Assembly: GCA_003561595.1 (NCBI GenBank)
Contig: PWWF01000335.1
Coordinates: 1-23,855, forward strand
Length of the DNA: 23,855 bases
DNA from: Paracoccaceae bacterium
GTDB taxonomy: Bacteria > Pseudomonadota > Alphaproteobacteria > Rhodobacterales > Rhodobacteraceae
Direction of reading: 5' to 3'
The notes under the pieces were generated by a model that made no database searches, was not told where the DNA came from, and worked only from the letters and a program-made list of their open reading frames with translations. Position numbers and translations under genes: made by a program. Of this stretch, positions 7,668-16,780 are shown piece after piece. Position 1 is the first letter of the stretch. Each line of letters opens with the position of its first letter.

Positions 7668-8789
7668 TCAGATTGCGTAGCGCAATACTGCGGCCAGGTC
7701 GGCCTCTTGCGGGATCTCGCCCCGGCGCACGGCGATGACCTTGCCGCCATTGGCGATCACGCGGCCCGCGATTTCGTCGATGATCCCGTAGCTTGCGGCA
7801 GAGGCATCCTTGTCAAAGGTGATCTCGCCCGTGTCTTCATCGACAATCCCCGGCATGACGGAATCGATATCGACCAGCAGCGTATCCACGGCCCCAAAGG
7901 TCGCGGCGCGCGCCGCACGCGCCACTTGCGTCGTGGCCCGGCCCTCATTCTCGCGCGCAGAGTACAGCGAGGCGAACTCCGCAACAGCAGCGGCATTGAT
8001 CCCGTCAAGGATGGCGCGCGCCTGACTGCCCAACTCATGCGCGGGCACCCGCGCGGGGCTGGTCTCGATCGCGGCATCGGCCAGATGCGGATAGCTGTTG
8101 ACCGACCGGTAGAAGGACAGCATCGGATCGGTCGCGGCCAGGATCAGCGGCTCCTCTCGTCCTGACAACAGCCCCCGCAGCGCCCCGTCGATCTGGCGGC
8201 AATACTGTCGCAGATGGTGTTTCTGCCCCTCGCCACCGCCCAGACGGCCCGAATAGCTGCGCGAGTTCACATTCGCCGTTCCCGCGACCGAGGCCGCATC
8301 CTTCGGCAGATCGGGCACCCGCACTTCCTGCGCGGGCTGATCGCCCAGCAGTTCGATCACGCGCACCTCATTCTCGGCCAAGGCAAGGATGAACGCGTGC
8401 TGCGGCATCGAGACTGCGCGCAGCAGCGGCTTGAGGTGGAAGCGGTCGGCCACCTGCACCATCTCGGTCAGGTGGCTGGGCAGGCGGTAGCTGCGCAGGC
8501 TGTCGGGCGTCACGAAAATCGCCAGCGAATTGGCCTGAACGCGCCAGAAATCATCATCATCCATCAGATCGTGAAGTTGTTCTTCCACGGGCCAGATGGT
8601 CCGTTTCGGCACACCCACCTCTTCCAGCTGCGCGACCGCGTCCTGCGTCAGTTGCTTCAGCCGCGTGCGCGCGGCGTCGATATGCTGGGTTTCCGGCGTC
8701 GTCTTGAGATAGATGCTGATCAGCGCCTCGCCACGTGCGGCGACAAGCTTGCCGATCTCGGCTGCGCCGGGAATATCGACATATAGCAT
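7668..8789 (-). CDS. Bacterial archaeo-eukaryotic release factor (baeRF)-like protein
   Basis: 373 residues, cytoplasmic (no signal peptide or membrane segment). The opening MLYVDIPGAAEIGKLVAARG and the segment ISIYLKTTP (25-33) resemble bacterial proteins related to eRF1/aRF1. A central glycine-rich loop, GRLGGGEGQK (181-190), precedes the basic helix HHLRQYCRQIDGAL, in the place where eRF1-type domains carry the GGQ peptidyl-tRNA hydrolysis loop. The C-terminal third (FGAVDTLLVDIDSVMPG, 298-314; then GGKVIAVRRGEIP, 348-360) looks like the third, L7Ae-like domain of that fold. A role in ribosome rescue or translation quality control is family inference, not proven. Start: AAGGAGG 6-8 bases before the ATG at 8789; a longer in-frame reading to 8888 lacks such a site. 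It is divergent from dnaK. Confidence 0.65.
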   Translation of the reverse strand: MLYVDIPGAAEIGKLVAARGEALISIYLKTTPETQHIDAARTRLKQLTQDAVAQLEEVGVPKRTIWPVEEQLHDLMDDDDFWRVQANSLAIFVTPDSLRSYRLPSHLTEMVQVADRFHLKPLLRAVSMPQHAFILALAENEVRVIELLGDQPAQEVRVPDLPKDAASVAGTANVNSRSYSGRLGGGEGQKHHLRQYCRQIDGALRGLLSGREEPLILAATDPMLSFYRSVNSYPHLADAAIETSPARVPAHELGSQARAILDGINAAAVAEFASLYSARENEGRATTQVARAARAATFGAVDTLLVDIDSVMPGIVDEDTGEITFDKDASAASYGIIDEIAGRVIANGGKVIAVRRGEIPQEADLAAVLRYAI

Positions 8790-8900
8790 TGCAATAGCCT
8801 CCTTCAGGGTATGGTTGCCCTGCACATGGCATGTCTGATGCAGCGCCACAAGCATGGTGAAATTTTTCGCCGGATTGCGCAAATTCACAAGCCTGTGACG

Positions 8901-8936
8901 GTTGCAGCCCCATGACGCCCTTCCTATATACCGCCG
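8901..8936 (+). promoter_or_regulatory. Candidate RpoH (heat-shock sigma) promoter of dnaK
   Basis: GTTGCA at 8901-8906 and CCTATATA at 8923-8930 are separated by 16 bases. The alphaproteobacterial RpoH consensus is approximately CTTG, 17-18 bases, CYTATNTNNG: here the upstream element differs at the first base and the downstream one matches through CCTATAT but has C where the final G is expected. Predicted transcription start is near 8937, giving a leader of about 90 bases for dnaK. A heat-shock promoter is expected for dnaK. Confidence 0.5.
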
Positions 8937-9028
8937 CAGACGCCCTTCAGGGGCAGGTTCACGGATCGGATGGGCCGGGGCCTGAGCGGACCGCCCGTTG
9001 CCACATCGCTTCAGAGAGGATGAACATC

Positions 9029-10942
<1,914 letters not shown>

Positions 10943-10964
10943 GCCACGCGCGCGTAACGGGCAG

Positions 10965-10987
10965 CCGGTCTGAGCCTCTCAGGCCGG
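10965..10987 (+). terminator. Intercistronic hairpin between dnaK and dnaJ (attenuator candidate)
   Basis: CCGGTCTGAG (10965-10974), loop CCT/3 bases, CTCAGGCCGG (10978-10987): ten paired positions, one of them a T-G wobble. It starts 22 bases after the dnaK stop and ends 24 bases before the dnaJ ATG. The bases after it (TTGTCTATTG) are only modestly T-rich, so partial termination or protection of the dnaK message is more likely than a full stop. Higher DnaK than DnaJ output is the usual need. Confidence 0.5.
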
Positions 10988-11011
10988 TTGTCTATTGAGG
11001 ACGGGAGCAAC

Positions 11012-12169
11012 ATGGCCAAACGTGACTTCTACGATGTGCTTGGTGTGAACCGGCAGGCGGATGCCGACGAGATCAAGAAAGCCTATCGCAAGAAGGCCAA
11101 GGAGCTGCATCCGGACCGCAATTCAGACAACCCGAATGCCGAGGCGCAGTTCAAGGAAGTGAACGAGGCCTATGACGCGCTGAAGGACCCCGAACGCAAG
11201 GCGGCCTATGACCGGTTTGGCCACGCGGCCTTTGACGGTGGTATGGGTGCGGGTGCCGGTCGCGGCGGGCATCCGGGCGGCTTTGGCGGGAACGGCGATT
11301 TCGCAAGCGCCTTTTCGGATGTGTTCGAGGATCTGTTCGGCGATTTTGTCGGCGGTGGCCGTGGTGGCGCACGCTCGCGCGCGACACGCGGGTCTGATCT
11401 GCGCTACAATATGCGCATCACGCTGGAAGAGGCCTATGCCGGGACGCGCAAGACCATTCGCGTGCCGCGCCTGTCGGCGTGCGAGGCCTGCAGCGGCACC
11501 GGCGCCGAGGGCGGCGCCGAGCCTGTGACCTGTCCGACCTGTTCGGGCATGGGCAAGGTGCGCGCGCAGCAGGGCTTTTTCACGGTCGAGCGGACCTGTC
11601 CGACCTGCGGCGGCTCTGGCCAGATCGTCAAGAACCCTTGCAAGGCCTGTGGGGGTGCGGGCCGGACCGAGAAAGAGGCCAGCCTGTCGGTGAATATCCC
11701 GCCCGGCGTGGAAACCGGCACCCGCATCCGTCTGTCGGGCGAGGGCGAGGCCGGGCTGCGCGGTGGTCCCGCGGGCGATCTGTATATTTTCGTCAATGTG
11801 GCCGAACACCCGATCTTCAAGCGCGATGACGTGACGCTGTTCTGCCGCGTCCCGGTCAGCATGGCGCGCGCCGCGCTGGGCGGCGAGGTCGAGGTGCCGA
11901 CCATCGATGGCGGACGCTCGCGCGTCAAGGTACCGTCAGGCAGCCAGTCCGGGCGTCAGATGCGCTTGCGTGGCAAGGGGATGCCCGCGCTGCGTGGCGG
12001 CGGGCATGGCGATATGCTGATCGAACTGGCGGTGGAAACGCCGGTGAACCTGACGGCGAAACAGAAAGAGCTTCTCGAGGAATTCGAGAAGCTCAGCGCC
12101 GAAAACAATCCCGGGATCTCCAGCTTCTTTGACAAGGTCAAGAGCTTCTGGGATGGGATGAAAGGCTAG
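11012..12169 (+). CDS. dnaJ: Molecular chaperone DnaJ (type I Hsp40)
   Basis: 385-residue co-chaperone that stimulates DnaK ATPase activity and delivers unfolded clients. The J domain (about 1-70) has the essential HPD at 33-35. A G/F-rich linker rich in GGFGGN follows (about 76-125). The zinc domain has four CxxCxGxG repeats: [24 protein letters not shown] and CKACGGAG. Two C-terminal client-binding domains and a short dimerisation tail complete the standard type I plan. Start: the ATG at 11012 begins [11 protein letters not shown] as in the family; TGAGGA 10 bases and GGGAG 4 bases upstream can serve as ribosome sites. A further in-frame ATG at 10988 lies across the end of the hairpin and adds eight alien residues. 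The gene ends 7 bases from a convergent lipoprotein gene. Confidence 0.98.
   Translation: MAKRDFYDVLGVNRQADADEIKKAYRKKAKELHPDRNSDNPNAEAQFKEVNEAYDALKDPERKAAYDRFGHAAFDGGMGAGAGRGGHPGGFGGNGDFASAFSDVFEDLFGDFVGGGRGGARSRATRGSDLRYNMRITLEEAYAGTRKTIRVPRLSACEACSGTGAEGGAEPVTCPTCSGMGKVRAQQGFFTVERTCPTCGGSGQIVKNPCKACGGAGRTEKEASLSVNIPPGVETGTRIRLSGEGEAGLRGGPAGDLYIFVNVAEHPIFKRDDVTLFCRVPVSMARAALGGEVEVPTIDGGRSRVKVPSGSQSGRQMRLRGKGMPALRGGGHGDMLIELAVETPVNLTAKQKELLEEFEKLSAENNPGISSFFDKVKSFWDGMKG
12068..12094. repeat. 11-bp perfect inverted repeat inside the dnaJ coding end
   Basis: GAGCTTCTCGA (12068-12078), loop GGAAT, TCGAGAAGCTC (12084-12094). It encodes the LLEEFEKLS region about 75 bases before the dnaJ stop. 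The stem would form in either transcript strand. It may act as an mRNA stability or termination-related hairpin, or may be chance from repeated Glu/Leu/Phe/Lys codons. Confidence 0.6.
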
Positions 12170-12176
12170 GGTAGCG

Positions 12177-12515
12177 TCAGACCTGACAGGCGCGCGCGAC
12201 CCTGGCCTCGATGGCATTGCGCTGGCGAATCAGTCGCTGCACTTCGGCGCTGTTGGGAATGACGCGCGGCGAGGCTGCGTTTACGCAGGCGACCTGGTTA
12301 TTCGCGGTCAGCGTGCAGTTATATGTCATGTAGCCCCGCGTCGCCAAGGTTGCCGTGAACCCCATGGCCCCGGCGTTCCGTGCCGTATCGATCCGGTTGT
12401 CATGGACCCGCAGCGCATGGCTGGCGGTTTCGCAATTGTGCATGGCGCGGCTGGGGAACAGGTGGTCGCACCCGGCGAGCAACATGACAACAGCCGACAG
12501 GGCAAGAATACGCAT
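12177..12515 (-). CDS. Small lipoprotein of unknown function
   Basis: 112 residues. MRILALSAVVMLLAGC is a lipoprotein signal with lipobox LLAGC and lipidated C16, so the mature protein (97 residues) should be anchored in a membrane facing the periplasm. Four more cysteines (28, 67, 77, 110) could form two disulfides. The centre has Gly/Ala/Thr-rich AGAMGFTATLATRGYMTYNC (48-67); the C-terminus EVQRLIRQRNAIEARVARAC is a charged amphipathic helix. I do not recognise the family. Start: GGAAGGAA ends 8-9 bases before the ATG. It is convergent with dnaJ (7-base gap) and lies downstream of another small exported protein in the same direction, perhaps cotranscribed. Confidence 0.8.
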   Translation of the reverse strand: MRILALSAVVMLLAGCDHLFPSRAMHNCETASHALRVHDNRIDTARNAGAMGFTATLATRGYMTYNCTLTANNQVACVNAASPRVIPNSAEVQRLIRQRNAIEARVARACQV

Positions 12516-12583
12516 TTTCCAGTTCCTTCCATCGGGTTGAATATCGCGCCGCAGCCGATGCGCCGCTTTTCTTCAGGTACAGC

Positions 12584-12600
12584 CGCGCGCAGGGCGCGCG
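12584..12600. repeat. Short GC hairpin between the two small exported-protein genes
   Basis: CGCGCGC (12584-12590), loop AGG, GCGCGCG (12594-12600), a 7-bp stem. It sits in the 172-base gap between the exported protein stop and the lipoprotein start on the minus strand. A second weak stem CTGAGC/GCTCAG (12673-12678, 12686-12691) covers the stop codon of the upstream gene. Neither is followed by T residues. They may limit readthrough; nothing else is visible in the gap. Confidence 0.35.
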
Positions 12601-12687
12601 ACTGGATGTTCTGGACCGGTGTTCTGTGGACTGGCCGCGCGTTACCCGCACGCGATCAGATGCCGACACCGGCTGAGCGGGAAATGC

Positions 12688-12984
12688 TCAGTCGCCCTTG
12701 CGGCAGGGGGCCGACTTCATAACATAATGGCCCGGGCGCACGAGGTGCTTCTTTTCCTCGTAGATTGCCGGGTAATGCATGCGGTAGACCTGCGCGCCTG
12801 CAGTACCGTTGCGATACTCGAGCTTGGTCTTGGCTCCTTTCACAAGGTGCTTGGTCGTGCGATATTCAGGCGCGACATAGACCTTGTCAAAGCATTCCAC
12901 CACATGGCCTTTCCATGCTGCCGCCGGTGTCGCAATAAAGGGGGCCAGTGCCAAGGCAAGAGCCGGGAGTGCGATCTTCTTCAT
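12688..12984 (-). CDS. Small basic exported protein of unknown function
   Basis: 98 residues. MKKIALPALALALAPFIATP followed by AAA is a classic Sec signal peptide with cleavage after about residue 23. The 75-residue mature protein is rich in Lys, Arg, His and Tyr and holds two cysteines (31 and 94) that could pair across its length. I do not recognise a family. Start: GGAGG lies 6-7 bases before the ATG at 12984; the longer in-frame reading to 13083 has no signal-like start and no ribosome site. The 222 bases upstream, shared divergently with radC, are AT-rich compared with the rest of the window and contain CATAAAAATAATC, a possible -10 region for this gene. Confidence 0.75.
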   Translation of the reverse strand: MKKIALPALALALAPFIATPAAAWKGHVVECFDKVYVAPEYRTTKHLVKGAKTKLEYRNGTAGAQVYRMHYPAIYEEKKHLVRPGHYVMKSAPCRKGD

Positions 12985-13206
12985 TGTAGTCCTCCAAGTG
13001 ATAAGGGATTGATTATTTTTATGACTGCTCAAAATGCCTCGGCAAGTGCGCGGATTCCTGCCATTCACAGAAAGATGCCACACTTGTGATGAAGGCTAGC
13101 ACCAAGATTTTCCGCTGGCAACATGTCAGTTCACAAAAGATCACGGTTAATTCATTGTTATCATTTGGCGCGTATTCCTGCAGGTGCAGCAGTCGGAGTG
13201 CGCGCG

Positions 13207-13959
13207 ATGTCGGACGCCACAATGTCGTTATTTCCCTTGGATTCGGGGGCTGTCAGCCCCCCGGTCGCGGCGCGGGACGCGCGCGTGCCGTCCTATCTGC
13301 GTGATCATCGCAAACGGTTACGCGAACGCTTTCTGCAGGCTGGCGGTGCGGCCTGCGCCGAGTATGAATTGCTGGAATTGATTCTGTTCCGCGCGATTCC
13401 ACGGCAGGATGTCAAACCGCTAGGCCGCCAGTTGATCGAGGAATTTGGCGATCTGAACAATGTGATCGCCGCCCCGGTCGAACGGTTGCGCCTTGTCCAT
13501 GGGGTGGGCGATTCCGTGATCACCGAATTAAAGCTGGTCGCGGCCTGTGCCGAACGCATGGCGCGTGCGCGAATCATGGACCGGCCTGTGCTGTCCGGCT
13601 GGCAGGCACTGTTGGATTATTGTCACACGACAATGTCGCACCGAGAGACCGAGCAGTTTCGCGTGCTGTTTCTGGACCGAAAGAACACCCTGATCGCGGA
13701 TGAGGCGCAAGCCGAAGGTACGGTCGATCATGTACCGGTCTATCCGCGAGAGATCCTGAGGCGCGCGCTTGCGCTGAACGCATCGGCGCTGATTCTGGTG
13801 CATAACCACCCGTCGGGCGACCCCACCCCGTCAGAGGCCGATATCTCCATGACACGCATGGTGCAGAGCGCGGGCGAAGTGCTGTCCATTACGCTGCACG
13901 ACCACATCATCATCGGCAAATCGCGCGAAGTCAGCTTTCGCGGCGCGGGCCTGTTATAG
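13207..13959 (+). CDS. radC: RadC/JAB-domain protein (UPF0758 family)
   Basis: 250 residues. The N-terminal part has SYLRDHRKRLRERF (29-42) and YELLELILF (53-61), then a helix-hairpin-helix-like LRLVHGVGDSVITELKL (94-110). The C-terminal JAB/MPN domain carries the metal motif HNHPSGDPTPSEAD, with H199, H201 and D212 as ligands. These are the full signatures of RadC. The biochemical role is unsettled: the old DNA-repair assignment is not well supported, and the domain is widespread on mobile elements and in competence regulons, but nothing mobile is visible here. Start: GGAG 8 bases before the ATG at 13207; an upstream ATG at 13123 would add 28 non-homologous residues without a ribosome site. 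It converges with the anchored protein gene, 8 bases apart. Confidence 0.93.
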   Translation: MSDATMSLFPLDSGAVSPPVAARDARVPSYLRDHRKRLRERFLQAGGAACAEYELLELILFRAIPRQDVKPLGRQLIEEFGDLNNVIAAPVERLRLVHGVGDSVITELKLVAACAERMARARIMDRPVLSGWQALLDYCHTTMSHRETEQFRVLFLDRKNTLIADEAQAEGTVDHVPVYPREILRRALALNASALILVHNHPSGDPTPSEADISMTRMVQSAGEVLSITLHDHIIIGKSREVSFRGAGLL

Positions 13960-13967
13960 ACCCAGGC

Positions 13968-14996
13968 TCAGTTCGTGCGGCTGGCATCTGCGGGCAATCC
14001 GGCCATGCCGGGCAGGGCCTGCGCGGACAGGGGCAGCGCCATGACCAGAGCGCCCGAACCGGCAGGGCAGCCGGGCAGATCGAATATCAGCGCATCCTGA
14101 ACCGCAGCATCAGCCGGGCGCGACTGCAGGACAGTGGCGTCAACCGTGCCATCGCACAGCGCGTCGGACAGGTTCAGCTCCACCTCGACCCGCGCGTCGG
14201 CGGCATGGGTCAGGGGGATCGAATACACCTCGGCGCGTTTGGGGTCCGGGCCCAGCATGTCGCCCAGTGAGATCAGGAATGCCTCATCAATCGCTGTGTC
14301 GAAGGGGCGCGAGGCATGCAGATGCCCGTCATCGCCATAGCCCGCACCGCGATGATAGGCATGCAGCGCCAGTGGCGCATCGCCGGTCCATTGCAGCACC
14401 ACGCGCAGATGGTCGTCGGCATCCGGAACCTCGGTCGCGGCCTTCACGATCTGGTCGCCACTGATGGTGACGCTCACTTCGGCTTCGCGTGTCAGTGCGG
14501 GAACAAAGGCGGAGAACTCGCCATCTTTTGTCAGCGTGCCGTTGAATTCCAGTTCACCATGGCTGATCGTGATATGCGCGCCACCATCGCACGGGGCCGA
14601 CAGGCGCATGTCGATCAGTGCATCGATACCGGATTTGACCTGCAAATCAGGGGTGCAGTCGGACGTGCTGTCCTGCGCGGTCTGTTCTGACAGGTCGGGC
14701 AGCAGGCCGACATCCTCGCGAACGCTCAGTTGCAGCCCGGCGCCTGTGTCCAGCGCGGCAAGGGTCGTTTCCGCTGCATCCGGGGCCGCATCACGTGCTT
14801 GCGGGAACTCCGGGCTGCTGCCGGATCGGACCAGCCCGGCGCTCAGCACCGGGTCCGAATCTTGCTGCGCGGTTGGTTTCTTGACCTGAGCCTGTTCGCC
14901 CGGCAGGCTGGTCAGCAGATATTGCGCCGCCAGGGCAGAAACCGCGATGCCTGCGCAGGCAATGGCCGCGCCGCGAATGATCGTTTTCTTTTCCAT
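13968..14996 (-). CDS. Membrane-anchored exported protein of unknown function
   Basis: 342 residues from the ATG at 14996. A single hydrophobic segment (about 7-28, IRGAAIACAGIAVSALAAQY) should act as an inner-membrane anchor or uncleaved signal. A low-complexity Ala/Asp/Gln/Ser-rich linker (about 35-110) follows, then a probably beta-rich periplasmic domain starting at C114. Cysteines at 114 and 136 and two near the C-terminus could form disulfides. I recall similar proteins in Rhodobacterales databases, sometimes labelled translocase without evidence; I do not adopt that. An in-frame GTG at 15008 is possible, but AAAGGG is only one base before it; the same element is 13 bases before the ATG, so the start is uncertain. 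The 141-153 bases upstream show no clear operator. Confidence 0.75.
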   Translation of the reverse strand: MEKKTIIRGAAIACAGIAVSALAAQYLLTSLPGEQAQVKKPTAQQDSDPVLSAGLVRSGSSPEFPQARDAAPDAAETTLAALDTGAGLQLSVREDVGLLPDLSEQTAQDSTSDCTPDLQVKSGIDALIDMRLSAPCDGGAHITISHGELEFNGTLTKDGEFSAFVPALTREAEVSVTISGDQIVKAATEVPDADDHLRVVLQWTGDAPLALHAYHRGAGYGDDGHLHASRPFDTAIDEAFLISLGDMLGPDPKRAEVYSIPLTHAADARVEVELNLSDALCDGTVDATVLQSRPADAAVQDALIFDLPGCPAGSGALVMALPLSAQALPGMAGLPADASRTN

Positions 14997-15149
14997 GGTC
15001 GAGCCCACACCCTTTCACCAATCAGCGGCAAAGGTGCCGGGGGATTCGGGCTACTTTTTGACCGAAATAAGGAGTCTGCCTCTCATTTGACGTATCGCAG
15101 GCTCGCCGAGGCGCCTTGGGTAGGCCGCGCAAATGGCCCGAACGCGCGC

Positions 15150-15884
15150 TCAGATCTCGCGCAGTTCCGACACGAAATCATAGCGATCACCGCGATAGGC
15201 CGAGCGGGTCAGCTCGACCATAGTGCCATCCGTCAGATAGCCGCGCCGTTCTATGCGCAGCACGGCGGCCCCGGTCGGCACGCCCAGATGCTGCGCCTCT
15301 TCCTCGGTCGCAAGGGATGCGGTGACGCGCTGCAGCCCGGTCACGGGTTTGCGCCCGATGGCATCGAGCGCGGCATACAGGGAACTGGCCACAGCGGCGG
15401 GGTCGGGCAGGCAGGCTTCGGGCACGGTCGCATGTTCCAGCGCCAACGGCTCGCCATCCGCAGTACGGATGCGGCGGAACCGCTGAACCCGCGCATTCAC
15501 TGACAGGCCAAAGGCGATCACCTCATCGGGTGAGGCGATATCGGTGCTTTTTTCCAGCCAGTCCGACCCGGCAGACAGGCCCCGGCGGCGCAGATCCTCG
15601 GTGAAGCCCGCCAGCATGGAAGAAGGTTGTTCAATCCGCGGCGCGACATAAGTGCCTGATCCCTGCCTGCGCGACAGCACCCCCTCGCGCATCAGCAGAT
15701 CAATCGCCTTGCGCACTGTGACGCGCGAGACGGCCATCGTCTCGGCCATGTCGCGCTCGGACGGCAGGGCCGCGCCCACCGTGAATTCGCCGCGCCGGAC
15801 CTTTTCGCGCAGGATCGCGGCCAGCCGCATATAGATCGGCGTTGCATCGCCCCCGGAGGCCAGCAATTCGTGATGGAGCGTCAT
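15150..15884 (-). CDS. GntR-family transcriptional regulator with UTRA domain
   Basis: 244 residues. A winged helix-turn-helix spans about 14-82, with the GntR signature LPSERDMAETMAVSRVTVRK (40-59) and the wing RRQGSGTYV (72-80). A UTRA effector domain (about 95-240) follows, including RFRRIRTADGEPLALE (135-150); this domain binds small metabolites, often phosphorylated sugars, in the HutC/FarR group. The ATG overlaps the murQ stop as ATGA, so it is the last gene of the amino-sugar operon and probably controls it, with an amino-sugar phosphate as inducer (inference). HutC-type half sites of the form TGGTAT occur in the divergent promoter region at 22004-22018 and 22195-22213. Alternative: it could regulate a wider regulon beyond this locus. 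Confidence 0.9.
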   Translation of the reverse strand: MTLHHELLASGGDATPIYMRLAAILREKVRRGEFTVGAALPSERDMAETMAVSRVTVRKAIDLLMREGVLSRRQGSGTYVAPRIEQPSSMLAGFTEDLRRRGLSAGSDWLEKSTDIASPDEVIAFGLSVNARVQRFRRIRTADGEPLALEHATVPEACLPDPAAVASSLYAALDAIGRKPVTGLQRVTASLATEEEAQHLGVPTGAAVLRIERRGYLTDGTMVELTRSAYRGDRYDFVSELREI

Positions 15885-16762
15885 TTGTCCGTTCCGGCCA
15901 TTGCGGCGCGCAACCGGCCACCGGCGGCTGTCAGCGCGGCATCGGCCTTGGCGGGGCTGGCGCCGCGCGCGATCAGGATCGCGGGCTTCACGCGCCAGTC
16001 GGCGGCAAGCAACGCGGCCTCGGCCTGCGGCTCGGGCACCTCGGCGATGCGCGCGACCATGGCGCGCGCGCGCCCGCGCAGCTTGGTGTTCTGCGGGCGC
16101 AGATCGACCATCAGCCCGTCATGGACATGGCCCAGCCGCACCATGATCTGGGTCGAGATCATGTTCAGCACGACCTTTTGCGCGGTCCCGGCCTTCATCC
16201 TGGTCGATCCGGCGACGACCTCGGCGCCAGTCTCGACGACGATGCCGTGGTCGGCTATCGCGAGCAGCTCGGTGCCGGGATTGCAGGAGATGCCAGCCGT
16301 CAGCGCCCCTGCCGCACGCGCCGCCTGCAGGGCCGCGATGGTAAAGGGCGTGCGCCCGCTGGCGGCCAGCCCCAGCACCACATCCTGCGCGCCGATCCCG
16401 GCGGCAGCTACCTGCGCGCGCGCATCCTCGGCGTCATCCTCTGCCCCTTCGACACCAACGCTTAATGCCTGCGCACCACCTGCAATCAGGTAATGCGTGC
16501 GTGCCTCGGGCCAGTTGAAGGTTGGCCCCAGTTCCGTGCCGTCCTGCACGGCAATGCGGATCGAGGTGCCCGCACCCGCATAGACCAGCCGCCCGCCCGC
16601 TTGCAGGCGGGGAAGTGCCGCCTCGACCAGATTGGCAAGGCCGGGCAGTGCCGGGCCAATAGCGGCAACGGCCGCGATCTGGCTTTCCCAGATGGCGCGC
16701 AGGGCGGTCAGGCTGTCCCAGGTATCCAGCGCGCGGTAGCGGGGGTCGGCATGTTCGGTCAT
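15881..16762 (-). CDS. murQ: N-acetylmuramic acid 6-phosphate etherase
   Basis: 293 residues, one SIS domain, cytoplasmic. The enzyme removes D-lactate from MurNAc-6-P to give GlcNAc-6-P, the step that lets cells recycle or eat peptidoglycan sugar. Signatures are GRLVYAGAGTS (57-67), a catalytic-type glutamate at E77 in DGTELGPTF, VEGAEDD (104-110), LAASGRTPF (132-140), GISCNPGTEL (157-166) and GSTRMKAGTAQKVVLNMIST (185-204), the last being especially diagnostic. One oddity is GTSIRIAVQDGTE where classical MurQ has GTSGRL and a cysteine after the glutamate. Only a weak purine-rich ribosome site is seen. It lies 18 bases after the ATPase gene and overlaps the regulator gene by four bases. Confidence 0.9.
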   Translation of the reverse strand: MTEHADPRYRALDTWDSLTALRAIWESQIAAVAAIGPALPGLANLVEAALPRLQAGGRLVYAGAGTSIRIAVQDGTELGPTFNWPEARTHYLIAGGAQALSVGVEGAEDDAEDARAQVAAAGIGAQDVVLGLAASGRTPFTIAALQAARAAGALTAGISCNPGTELLAIADHGIVVETGAEVVAGSTRMKAGTAQKVVLNMISTQIMVRLGHVHDGLMVDLRPQNTKLRGRARAMVARIAEVPEPQAEAALLAADWRVKPAILIARGASPAKADAALTAAGGRLRAAMAGTDK

Positions 16763-16780
16763 TGTCGTTTCTCGCTTCTC

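Noticed and set aside
8790..8888. 33-residue N-terminal extension of the release-factor-like protein
   Set aside because: AAGGAGG is placed for the ATG at 8789, and MLYVDIP matches the family start.
8912..9028. N-terminal extension of dnaK
   Set aside because: Lies in the promoter, lacks a ribosome site and adds residues not found in DnaK; AGAGGA before 9029 fits the normal start.
15009..15149. Terminator after the GntR gene
   Set aside because: GC-rich segments such as GGCTCGCCGAGGCGCC do not form a good stem; no T-run is present.
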